From positions 19,627,488 to 19,691,487 of the forward strand of contig OZ029917.1 of NCBI GenBank assembly GCA_964023275.1: DNA of 64,000 nt, in the 5' to 3' direction. The translations under genes and the position numbers were made by a program. Positions within the stretch are counted from its first letter, which is position 1; every line of letters begins with the position of its first letter. Under the pieces are notes generated by a model. It worked only from the letters and a program-made list of their open reading frames with translations. It was not told the DNA's origin and ran no database searches. The stretch comes from Norana najaformis (taxonomy: Eukaryota; Annelida; Clitellata; Crassiclitellata; Hormogastridae). Positions 11,201 through 21,861 of the stretch are shown in pieces.

Positions 11201-14200
11201 AAAGGCAAATGTAGCAACATTCTATCACTTTGGCTTTCATGGGTCTTTTCGTGGCATTGGTTAATGAAAAAATTTACAAATCTGAATGAATTAGGAAGAA
11301 GATATATATCTGTGCTAACTGATGTGTTTGTGTTTATTTTAATGAGAGAGTATGAGATTGATGTTATTTTTGGTGATTGAAATTTTATTTAAGAGCCATT
11401 GGCTTTCCTATGTTTTCTAGTTGGGGAAAGAATTGGAGAAGAGAAAGCCTGCACTGATCTTGACCCTGGTATGCTTGGTTTTGTCTCTAAAGTCTAGATA
11501 TTTATAAATTGAAGTGCTGTTGTGATTTGTGTTGAACTAACTAGCTTCTAAGCTAATTTCAGCTACATGCTGTCATATATATGGCAGCACTGATAGCACA
11601 TTAAGTGTCAATCAGTGATTGCCATTTGTTGATAGGTTTGAATGTCAAGTCTTGATGTAAGATGCAGTGCAGGAGAACCTTTATAGCTACTTACGTATAG
11701 ATTAAAGTTCAGCAGCTACTGCAGTTTAAGTATTACTTAAGTTAACGAGTTGAGCCGTGTGGACAGTCAGTGTAAGATGGTGCTCATGTGTGTTTCATGT
11801 TCTAGGTATATATGTTTTGTACAGTGCTTGAATGCTAGCTTGGAGTTTGAGAGCTGAAGGCTTTAATGGGGTGTAGAAGGAAGAAGGTCTGAGCACTGAG
11901 GATGGTTGGATGTGATATGTGGCTACGGTTTCATGTTATGAATTTAAGTTGACTTTCTCGAATAAAACTGTTCAACTTGCTGTCATAAAGAGTCAACGAG
12001 TAACTGTATTGCTGCTAGACAGGAGAAAACAAATACTGTTAAGTTGAGCACCTGAATATCAAATGGCTAAGGCCAGGCATGTCAAAAGAGGGTAAAAACT
12101 GAGGTCTGAAGGCAGCAGTTGGCGGCATATAATATAGCATGTTGACTATGGCTTAAGCAAAACCCGATTTACATTTTAAGTCAATGCATACTATGTGTAT
12201 ATGGCAATTTTACTCCATGCAAATTACTTTTTAAAAGTGTTTTATTATGTAATTAAAATAGTAATTTAATTAAGAATGGCACTTTTAGGATTAATAATTC
12301 AGCACCATAGTCATAAAATGTGAAAATATTTATAGAAGCAGGGTGACAGTTTATTATTTCAAGTAAAAACAATTAATTAATAATGGAGTTGGTGTTGAAA
12401 GCGGTCATCATGAAAACTAATGACGCCACGTCAAATTAAGATCGAGGAGAAAGAGTTTGAGGGAATGATTGTTATGAAGGTCAAGAAGGGATGGTTTAAG
12501 AAGGAGTTGAAAGAATCTGTTGACTGCGGTTGATAATTCATCTAAATCAACTCAACGGATTAATTATTGTCTAAACTTGGCCACAGGGTTTGACAGATAT
12601 AGGTATATTGCAGCATAGTTGAGGTAGATGTCTGAAGTAATCATCAGGATTATCAGCGTTCAAATGTATATCTTCTAGCAATCGAACAATCAAACTTCGT
12701 ATTTTGGGTTTGAAACTTGGAGGCTACATATGACTGCATATGGATAAACTGTTTAGTCAAAAGTTATGGTTAAGAAAACCTTCACTTCTTCCATTCTAAG
12801 TTTAAATTCTTTTGATCTTCTTGGTGATGAACTGTGACTGAGTCCTGCAAGATTGGAGTTCGTCAAACTGCAGGCATGACCTTAAACATTCCATTTGTAC
12901 TTGTCGTGCCCGATACAAGAAACCACCTCTCAAGGGAATTTCTTGTAAGGTGAATCAAAGAATTGCCTCCATCAAGAAAGATGAAATAGACATATACATA
13001 ATTAAATGATGCTGAAAAAGTAAAATAAGGACTATCTGTGATGTGTCTTTAAATCAGTTCATAAGATCTCAAATTCTATCTAAAAACTTATGTCTTTAGA
13101 ATATTATTCCTCTTCATATATATTGCACTGTCACAACCCATAAAGATGAAGGATGAGCATAACACTAGTGTAATTGTTTGGAATTTGACTTATGACTAAC
13201 TGGTTTGGATTAAAGTAACTCGTGAATTGTAAGTTAAGACAAACCAGTTGGTTTGACTTTTAAGTCATTAAATAAGAACTGGTTTGAATGTTAAGCCATG
13301 CAGACTAATGTGATTACCGTTATTCTGTTGAATTATTGTGTGATTGCCAAATCAAACCATTATTAGAATCTTAAAGGTTTCGTGGGTTGCTGTAATGTTG
13401 CTCAACGATGTAGAGCTCCTGAGTGAGTTACTAGAAATGCATGGAATTCTTTTGACCTCAGGACTATGGTTCTGGGGAGCTTCTGTAGGGGTGAGAACAA
13501 GTATGTTACCTTTAACTTTTTATGTTTCCACTGGTTTGAACTTTTATGTTTCCACTGTAAAGAGAAATTTTACTCATCTTGCATGTTGGTCTTTGTATTA
13601 CAGCAGTGTTGGGATCTCAGATGTAGTCTTATTATTTCTTAACTTGCTTTTAAAATTGACAGCAATATTCTGTATAAAATACACCAGTATTAGTAATTTG
13701 TCTAGTTTAAAGAGTTTATGTACTTTTGTATTTTCACAGAAAGGATTAAACACAGACAGTAACAGTTTGACAAAAGAAGCAACATTTGATGGAATTGAAA
13801 AGTGAGGGCTCATTATCTAGATTTATAATTAATTATTTGGTATATTAATTTAATAATGCTCATATTTCACTGCCGCTGATGTCAGCTGCCTGAAACAGCA
13901 GCTTCGTTATGTACATTTGGTCTTAATGTTAAAACTGCTGCAACAGATGTTTGTTGTTATCTGCAGATATGCAGGTGTCTCTGTCATCATCCATGTCATG
14001 GTCATGATCATCATCAGCATCATCATGACTCCTCTTGTTATCAGTATTAGCATTTGTCTTAAAAATTAACATTTTGATTATATGGTTATAACTATTACTC
14101 TCGTTGTAAGCACAATCATTTATTGATGAATTAATATGGCATTGTGTTTTGATGATGGTATTTTTTCTGTCTTAGCTGATACTCAGAAAATCAGATGGTT

Positions 14201-17200
14201 AGAAGTTTACCAATCATAGCTACTTTTATCTCATGTACCATGCATAATTTTGCAGCTTGTGCTTTCAGATTCAAAGTTGATAACGGAATGCTGCATTCTG
14301 AAATGGCTGAGCTGTGAGTAACACTTTAATTGCTATTTTTCTTGGACATTCTTTTCATTTTGATCTCATTAATGTGGGAATTGCTGTAATGAACTGCGCT
14401 GTGCATGCTGTGCTCTGCTTAAGTGACTATAGTTTTGACATCTGTAGGAGTAACCTAGAATAAAATGATTGAAATTTGGATATAACAGACGAAACATGTG
14501 AGTTGCTCACTGTGTCAGTGTCTTCTGTTTAGTTGTTTCTTTTCTGTTTGCATACCTGATTTAGTGAATACTGCTTTCATGATTTTAAATGTATTTTAAA
14601 TGTATTTGTAGTCGTGTGTTTAAGACTGATCTTGAATTGGAAGTTCTGCGCTATGCAAACAAAATTAGCAGTGATGCTCATAAACAGGTAGCTTTGTAAC
14701 ATAATTTTTTTATATGATATACAGTTGTTTATGATAAATGTTTTGCAGTTTTAAGATGGTAAATTATCCCAGAAATTAAATGGTTGAATGGATGTGCTCT
14801 GATAGGCAGATTGATAATGGCCTTGTGTGCCTGTCGTTTCAATACTGACATTGTCTTTAGATCCTCTGATAAAATTGATTGGCCTTCTTGTGTTGAGTGT
14901 GGACACTTATGGTTCTGGATGAGGTTGAATAAGACTGAACTGTTTCGGGTCATTGTTAAGTTTAAATAGGCCAACAACTGGGTTAATTATTTCTCACTGT
15001 ACCACCGTCTGAGTTGGGTATCTGGACAGTATTTTCCTAAAGTTTTGGCCCTCCTAGCTTGAAGCCAATAAAACTAAGATTATCTTGACTTGGTCTTTGG
15101 ATTGTATTACAGGATTGATGTTTACTATGGTGCATATGTTTGTTAGGTGATGAAGAAGATTAAACCTGGAATGTTTGAGTATCAAGCTGAAAGGTATGTT
15201 GGATTAAGAACTGTTTCAGGGCTGCTACCATTTCAGGTCTGTCTCCTAAGAAGATGTTATTTAGAATCGTTTTGTGTAGCAGCTTAGGCTGCAGTTAATT
15301 TGAAACTGCCCAGAATTCAGGTAACACATGTCTGTCGAAAAGTCTTCAGAGGTGAGGCCCTGAGGCTGATGAAGATTTCAGCTTAGTGAATACATCAGAA
15401 TAGTTAATCGGGTAGCCATCTACATGCAGGTTACGTAACTTAATATTTCAAGCATTGTCCATTTCACATTTGAGTCTGGGTTTAGCAGGCTCTATGGAAA
15501 CTGTAATTCGTTGTTAGTCATTTTACTTGTCTCGATGTCCTGTTGTTTTAGTCTACACATTTTAATATTCTGTGACTTAAAATGCTGTTCTTTGTGAAAG
15601 GCAAATTGGAATCTAAGCTGCATAGAATGCAGACACTCACCCTCAAGTGAGAAATGTAATCGCTTCTTCTAAAAGAGGGAGGAAGAGAAAATTTTTCTGT
15701 AAAAATTGTGAGAGTTTTACTTTGCATGAATGTTGAATTGCAATTTCTTAAACTGTGTCTTCTTATTGTAGCATATTCTTACAGTACTGCTACGGGGAAG
15801 GAGGAATGAGACATGTTGGATACACGTGCATCTGTGGAAGGTTAGTGCTTTATTCATATTTCTCATTTACTGCAGTCTGAACCCTTTGCCTGCCAGATAT
15901 TTTTAGCCAGACTAATCTGGCTATTGGTTCTGCTACTCCTAAACACGTGAAAACATTCAAAAATTAACTCTTTATCCGACTCCAAATTGCCAAAAATCAT
16001 ATGCCATGGAGATTGTAAAATATGAACGTAAAACAAAACAGATTGCAAACTTTTCAGGTCCCAAACCTTCGCAGCCATCTGTTTGTGTATAAATAATCGA
16101 TGGGAAAATTGTAGCTTATTCATTGTCGTCTTTAACGATGATCTTATCTACAAACGATGAATGCAAGTTTCCTAACTTCCAACTGCATTAGTAATTGTGT
16201 CTATAATATCACAAGTTTCCTAACTTCCAACTGCATTAGTAATTGTGTCTATAATATCACAAGTTTCCTAACTTCCAACTGCATTAGTAATTGTGTCTAT
16301 AATATCACAAGTTTCCTAACTTCCAACTGCATTAGTAATTGTGTCTGTAATATCACAAGTTTCCTAACTTCCAACTGCTTTAGTAAGTGCACCTACAATG
16401 TCACAATTTTTCACATGTGTCACACAAAGAAAGTTTTCTGATGTTACAGTTTTACACCTGTGGTGTACAAAGGTTACAGAATGCTACTGACTAGTGTCTC
16501 TGTTGGTACTTGCTATGATGAACAACAATTTAAAGCATCCTAGTAATAAATAACTCACTACTTGTGATGCTCTATAAATTGTCTTTTTTACATTACATTG
16601 TAGTTCCATTGTGATACTGTTCACACATGTCAGTGAATTGTCTTAATATATATTTGATTAACTTTTGTGTTTAGTGGTCATAATGGGTCAATCTTGCATT
16701 ACGGACACGCAGGAGCACCTAATGAGCGACAGATCAAGTGGGGAGACATGTGGTAAGTTCCCTGAAAGTAATATAAGTTGTCTTGTATGCAGTAATGTCA
16801 GAACGATACATTTCTTTAGTTATGCTATCTAGCTGCTTTCATTCTTACATTAAGACATCGGCACACTTGGTGAAGTAATGCATCATGGAGCCTGGTTAGT
16901 TCTTGGAAGGGTGACTACCAGTGGACTGCTACACAAGCAGTCATGATACTGATGAAACAGTAATAATTATATGTGCAGTAGTAATATAGTAGTAGAGGTT
17001 ATTTAATGGTTAATGGTATTTTTGGACTAAATGGTGATATTGTATATTTCAGTTTGTTTGATATGGGTGGTGAATATTACTGCTACATATCTGACATCAC
17101 ATGCAGTTTTCCTGTGAATGGAAAATTTACGCCAAAACAAAAGCTCATCTACAATGCTGTCTTTAATGCGAACCGAACGGTTATGAAAGCCTGCAAGCCA

Positions 17201-19910
17201 GGTCAGGGAAGACTGTTTATAGAACATGTGCTGCCAGTGATTCTGTATTTCTAATATCTAAAAGTCAGTTTGTGTGTCATGTAAACAGGCAGTTTGTGTT
17301 GTAGTTAACACTGCCTGTACAGTTTGTCAACCACAAGTCATTGGATTGACAAATACATTTTGTTTTGTGTAACTCAGCTGAGTTTACAAATTTGCTGTTT
17401 ACCTAAGTGTGCATCTTTATTTGGATCAGTAGGTAGCCATGTGTGCAGTCCTCTTTAGAGGTTCTAAAAACTGCTGTCTAGATCAGTGCATTGCTACTGA
17501 CTACTGTACATACAAACATCCATGTATACAATATAACAGTTATGTTTTACTATACTTTAAATCGTATGTCACAGATGCAAGCTGTTATTACGTATGCTAG
17601 TTATGGTTTTCAAATTAACTGGTTTCCTTTTACAATTAATTTTTAGGTCATTACCTTCCAAAATAAATCTGCTAAAGTGTGAAACTCCTGTTTAGGTGTG
17701 ACATGGCCAGACATGCATCGCCTGGCAGAGAGGGTCATACTTCAGGACCTCAAGGCTGGTGGTCTGCTTCAAGGTGATGTTGATGAGATGATGAAGGTTC
17801 ACCTGGGTGCAGTCTTCATGCCACATGGTCTTGGTCACCTCATGGGGCTCGATGTTCATGATGTTGGCGGGTTTCCAGAAGTAGGTTTCTGCACTCATAG
17901 GTAGCTCATTTCAAGGCTTGAAGTACCATAAACAAGAATCGTTCCTTGTGAGACGAGTTAGAAATTTTAAGTGTTGGTGTTTTATTTGAAAACTTTCAGG
18001 GTTGTGCAAAACCATTTTGCTTCTGCTGCTTTTTTTGATCTGCCTGGACTTTGAAAAGTTTTTGGATGAATCTGTGGATTTATTGCTGCATTGAATTAGC
18101 CACCAATTGTCAGAAACATTCTACTGATATCATCTGATATCCTAGTGATTATGACATTGTCAAGCCTGGAGTGTATTCTGCTCTTCACTGGAAAATTGCA
18201 TTTTCAGTCTTGTAATCATGAGGCTAGTCAGAACGGAATGATTGAGAGTTTTGTATCTATTGGAATGCTTGATTTTGGCCGTCTGTCAATTGTCAACTGA
18301 GCACAAGTCTGAGTGCATAATCAGGGCTTCTGAATGTGGCTTACTTGAACTTCTGGGTTTGGCAAGCATCACCATTCTTCATCTTCAGTGAACTAGGCAC
18401 TTCAAATGTGGCACTAGATATATGTACTGAATCTGGTCATTAAGGTTTTGTCAGTGAAACTTCATTAAAACGGACTTAGAATAGAATCTGGATTAGGAAT
18501 AATTGGATGATGATTTCAGGACTAGCTTTGATGATTTGTTTGATAGGGAGTGCTTCGTCTCAGTGAACCAGGAGTAAAAAGCCTTCGGACAACCAGGACA
18601 CTTGAGGAGCGTATGGTGCTGACTATTGAACCCGGCTGTTACTTCATTAACCCAGTGCGTTCTTTGCAGTTTAGGATTAATTCAGTGTTTGTTTCTTTGA
18701 TAATGGATAAATTTCTTTCTCCTGGTGTTACACTTCAAGTACTTTACATCATCTTTATTGCCAGTATCATCTTTTTTAATGTCATAAATTATGTGATCAT
18801 TCTGTCACTTCATCTTATTAATAATTTTCTGTGGTTTGTTGTCATTTGTTCGTAATAATCTCAGCTCGGTGTACATCTGAAAACTCGTCACTAAACCTTG
18901 CCGGTCATTTCGTTTTCAATGTGTCGTAAATTTAAAATAAATGTATGAGCTTATGTAAGTAGGCCATTATAAAGTTTAAATTGTGGTTTGCTTAAAATTG
19001 TTATCTCCTAGATGTGTAAATTGCTTTGATTATAGGATAATCAATAAATTTTTATGTTTTCGTGTTGTTGATATAATTTTAAAGGCAATTTATGTGTAAA
19101 ATGTTTCCTTGCAGCTGCTTGATGATGCACTGAAGAATCCTGACCAGGCCAAATTTCTTGTCAAGGAAAGAATAGAGGAATTCCGAGGATTTGGAGGAGT
19201 ATGTTAAATAATTTGCCAAAATGTCATGCTTTCTAGGTTCCTTGATTCTAAACTATTTTGATTTCTTGTCAATACAAATCTGATATTTTTTTAATATTTA
19301 AAATGTTCTGAAATATTCTAAAATTAAGTCTTTCTTTTGCTCAACTGACAATCTAATATTCTGTTCAGTGCAGCTGGGAAAGAAATGTTGGTGAGCTTGA
19401 TCAGTGGAAGCCGGCTATGTTGATGAGAGTTTTGATAGTAATAGGAGTTTTGCTGGTGGTCATGATGATCTTTATGACTGGCCTACTACAGTGAACAGTT
19501 AATCATCAGGTTGTTGATAATAATGATGATGTAGCAGAGGAGGATGAGTAGGTGAATATATATTATTTGAAAATGACTTTGCTGATAATTCGTAATCAGA
19601 ATCGTAAGCTCGAGAGTTCTACAGCGCCCAGTGAAAGCTTAGTCATGGTAACCAGCTTATTCACAGGCGCTCAGTCAAAACAAAATCGATAGACAGGAAG
19701 GGTTTGGGTCTAGCTCAAGGTCCAGGAGGCAGGCAGGCAGTCAGATGGCTATGGTGATTAATTATTGTGGCAATGTGTAAAGTGGTCGATATTTTGTGAA
19801 TTGTGCTTTAGGTTCGTATTGAGGATGATGTTGTCATCACTAAGGATGGAGTCGAGTTGTTGACCAGTGTTCCAAGAACTGTTGAAGAGATTGAGCAGTT
19901 CATGTCATAA
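5259..19910 (+). CDS. PEPD: Xaa-Pro dipeptidase (prolidase), 16 exons
   Basis: Cytosolic M24B metallopeptidase that splits X-Pro dipeptides, notably from collagen breakdown. Exons: 5259-5278, 8420-8603, 9101-9228, 10012-10075, 11421-11468, 13740-13801, 14269-14313, 14612-14687, 15147-15193, 15772-15840, 16675-16752, 17053-17201, 17696-17880, 18547-18654, 19115-19198, 19812-19910. All introns are GT-AG and phases agree, giving 1446 nt and 481 residues (human about 493). The N-terminal half reads [10 protein letters not shown] and [14 protein letters not shown]. The pita-bread domain has FDMGGEYY (Asp277), SDITCSFP (Asp288), [10 protein letters not shown] (His371), DVHDVGG (His378), LTIEPG (Glu413) and RIEED (Arg451, Glu453). 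These match the human metal and substrate ligands with a constant +1 offset, so the enzyme should be active. The 20-nt first exon is the least certain piece, but its phase and ATG fit. Introns carry LINE and SINE debris. Confidence 0.96.
5385..5935 (+). mobile_element. LINE 3' fragment in prolidase intron 1
   Basis: Translation shows [19 protein letters not shown] and [17 protein letters not shown], nearly the same as the C-terminus of the intact LINE ([19 protein letters not shown]). The [19 protein letters not shown] part and the TTCCAAAAATCTTATCCTGA end follow. The match stops inside the 3' UTR at GCCTGTGA, so it lacks both ends. Frameshifts separate the pieces. Confidence 0.9.
6250..7000. 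other. Prolidase intron 1, no gene seen
   Basis: Contains a TATAAAGCACCTTTT-type repeat motif and short A-rich direct repeats (AGATCAAAATAGATAGGTCA near 6920). An open frame at 6299-6703 has no recognisable domain and no splice context. Confidence 0.4.
7000..7185 (-). mobile_element. tRNA-derived SINE, inverted 5'-truncated copy
   Basis: The reverse complement carries the body seen in the next two copies: TATTACCCTTCACTCTCAGTG, GGAGGATAAGGCA, then CCTCATATGCCAAGGCTAA and TACCCCAGGGTTGCCTCTGG. The tRNA-like head is missing. It stands head-to-head with the plus-strand copies, giving an imperfect inverted repeat. Confidence 0.6.
7268..7460 (+). mobile_element. tRNA-derived SINE, copy 2
   Basis: The head resembles a tRNA gene: an A-box-like CTAGTGGTTAGCTGG and a B-box-like GCAAGTCCAAATCCCCACC. 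The body follows with AGTTCCAGCTGAGGTATAATG, ACCATACACTGTCAATGGG and AGGATAAGGCA. Such internal Pol III boxes define tRNA-SINEs. It lies in prolidase intron 1. Confidence 0.7.
7505..7745 (+). mobile_element. tRNA-derived SINE, copy 3
   Basis: Best-preserved head in the window: CTAGTGGTTAGCATG (A box) and GGGTTCAAATCCCCACC (B box). The same body follows (CTCAGTTATAGCGAGTACAA, CAGTACACTTTCAGTGGGA). Adjacent to copy 2 in the same orientation. Confidence 0.75.
9265..9735 (+). mobile_element. L2/CR1-like LINE 3' fragment in prolidase intron 3
   Basis: Translation in shifting frames gives the usual C-terminal RT block of L2/CR1 elements: [39 protein letters not shown] and a [16 protein letters not shown] block. 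The 3' end carries AGCGCTTTAGAAGTC and ATTGGATTGGATT short repeats, typical of these families' 3' termini. It is distinct from the intact LINE and dead. Confidence 0.75.
11015..11240 (-). mobile_element. Probable tRNA-derived SINE remnant
   Basis: On the minus strand, GATAGAATGTTGCTACATTTG is followed about 20 bp later by GGGGTTCAAATCCAGCTG. The spacing and sequence are those of an A-like and a B-box. The body does not clearly match the other SINE family here. Intron 4 of prolidase. Confidence 0.45.
11469..13739. other. Prolidase intron 5, no feature seen
   Basis: About 2.3 kb of AT-rich sequence between exons 5 and 6, with no coding homology, no clear repeat and only short AATTAATTA runs. 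A long open frame ending in exon 6 simply reads back through the intron. Confidence 0.6.
16165..16405. repeat. 48-bp minisatellite, five copies, prolidase intron 10
   Basis: Units start at 16165, 16213, 16261, 16309 and 16357. The first three are almost identical and the last two carry a few substitutions. The period is a multiple of three and the array is open in one frame ([16 protein letters not shown] per unit). It lies between two certain exons and has no splice sites, so it should be intronic. Confidence 0.95.
16865..16940 (+). other. 5S rRNA-derived fragment (SINE3-like relic), prolidase intron 11
   Basis: GAGCCTGGTTAGTTCTTGGA followed by AGGGTGACTACCAG closely follows the 3' half of 5S rRNA (GGCCTGGTTAGTACTTGGAT then GGGAGACCGCC), including the C-box region of the internal Pol III promoter. 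The 5' half of 5S is absent and several bases differ. It is a pseudogene piece or the head of a 5S-derived SINE, not a working gene. Confidence 0.6.
19590..19745 (-). mobile_element. LINE 3'-tail fragment, inverted, prolidase intron 15
   Basis: The reverse complement gives CTATCGATTTTGTTTTGACT, GAGCGCCTGTGAATAAGCTG and GGGCGCTGTAGAACTC. This is the 3' UTR of the intact LINE, and it ends with the family's GATTACG-type tail. It is only about 150 bp long, a heavily 5'-truncated insertion. Confidence 0.85.
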
Positions 19911-20536
19911 ACGAAACCACATTGTTGAAAGCAACTATGCTTAGCATCTGAATATTATGTATAAAGCTATACCGGTCACAGTTGTTGGCCATTTATAGCC
20001 TGTGATAACAGATATTTATTTCATGATTGAAAAAAAATTATATGAATGCTTATGATGCAATAATATTCTTATCTGCTTATAATTTATCTAATCAAAGTAC
20101 TTTTCTAGCTCTTATAATGGTACATGTATCTAATTTATTTAAAAGGCCATTCACAGTCGTTGCAAAAGAACATTAAGCTGGAATTTTGTATGAAAAGTGT
20201 GTGTTTTCTTTACCTTATGCACCTGTTTGCTAAATGAGATGTAATATCAGCAGAATTCCAATAAAATAAGTATTTGGTTAACAAGAGTACTTTTTGCATA
20301 ATTTCAGAGTTCTTCACCACGTGGAATATATTTTATTTTATTTAAAATCTAATCAATGCAGAACTGTGATGTTCTTCAAGCCGTATCAACAATGCATCGT
20401 TTTGTATAATTAGTTAACTACACATTCCTGTACCTGCTAATTAATCAATGATCATGAAAGTCTGAAACTCTTCCACACTAATGACAGTAATCTTCTGTCA
20501 CTCTTTCTGCCATTTTGTTCATGTAAATAAACTTTA
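19911..20536 (+). other. Prolidase 3' UTR and polyadenylation signals
   Basis: Non-coding sequence after the TAA. Two AATAAA hexamers lie at 20260-20265 and 20526-20531. Either could end the transcript. The first is about 350 bp from the stop codon. Confidence 0.5.
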
Positions 20537-21079
20537 AAACAATTGAACACCTGTCAAACCTCCAACAGTTTTTTAGTTAATTCTTGCTACTCCGGTGAAA
20601 CCTTAAAATTTCATGTTGCCCGACTGCCATATTCCATAATTGCAGGGTTTTCTGCATCATAGTAATTTTTGTCAAATTTGGTTCTTTGGTTGAATGACAA
20701 CCTGTTCTTTTGAGTAGTACATTGTCATAGGCTAGGTTCTGAAGTACCAAGTAATTCTAATATATGATAATGGTTTAATCAGTTTATTTAATCCTGTTAA
20801 GAAGCATTCAGTGATTCAGGTAACAACTTTGACCTACACACACACACCTACACACACACGTATAGAAAGAGAGCAGTTCTGTTTCATTGTATGTGTATGT
20901 GTGCCTGTCTCAGTCCAAGTCAAAAATTACTTTTTTCCCATAGAATTCACGAGATGGTGCCGTTGCTATATGTTGCCTTTTCTAAATGTTATAAATGGAC
21001 CACTGATCCAACTAAATGGATCATGAATCTACTTGTAGAGCCATTATATAGATATATGTAAATATTTTTCTGTTTTATG

Positions 21080-21164
<85 letters not shown>

Positions 21165-21848
21165 TTAACACCGATATAGATGTAAAAGTCTTCAGTGCAC
21201 ATGTACTGCTCTTTGGGTTGAATTCGCACATACGGTTCACACAGCACACAGTAAAGAAGCCATCCACACCACCCACTGTCAGAGGTTAACTAGGGTAAAT
21301 TTCTCAAAATTGCAATGGTTTTTGGCAACTGTTTTCGTGGCTCGTAGCTATAACTGGCAGCAACAGGATTTCCCCAGAACTGATATTTTGTTGAAGATTC
21401 TCAGCATGGAATAGGCTAGAAGACTATAATCTTTGTATGTTATACATATAGCAACTACATACTGTATTATATATAAGCACTATGTTATATTAAAAGCTAA
21501 AATGGCAATATCTACTATGCCTGCTTTTATTCTGATAACTGTTCTTAGTTGAGTAAAGAAACTAAGCAGAAAATGTTTGGAGTTAAATGGCAAAAGACCA
21601 GACATTAGTTGTAGAAAAGTCTGGAACTTGTAAATTTATAAGTTATTGCAGTTCTAAAGTAGCAATATGAGTAATGCAGATCTGCCAGATGATCATATAG
21701 GCTGGCATTTCTGCTGATGGAATGACATCTCATCAACAGTTACCAAAGACGTACTTCTAGCCTTGAAATCTCCAAAAGTATCAAAAATAGTGTTAAGACG
21801 CTGTGGATATGACGCTGGCAAGTGCAGTGAATTTGAGCAATGGGTCAG
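20537..21848. other. Intergenic spacer
   Basis: No gene seen. It contains a short (CA)n at 20838-20863 and the large (AT)n listed separately. Confidence 0.6.
21080..21162. repeat. (AT)n microsatellite, about 80 bp
   Basis: An uninterrupted AT run. The short YIYIYI reading frames on both strands are artefacts of it. Confidence 0.95.
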
Positions 21849-21861
21849 TAAATAAGTACCA

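Noticed and set aside
13344..13805. 153-codon open frame
   Set aside because: Only the last 62 bases are coding (prolidase exon 6); the rest is intron read-through ending at the splice donor.
16157..16441. 94-residue repetitive Cys/Asn/Ser protein
   Set aside because: Produced by the 48-bp minisatellite inside a certain intron, with no start or splice support.
20989..21289. Tyr/Ile repeat proteins on both strands
   Set aside because: Translations of the (AT)n microsatellite.
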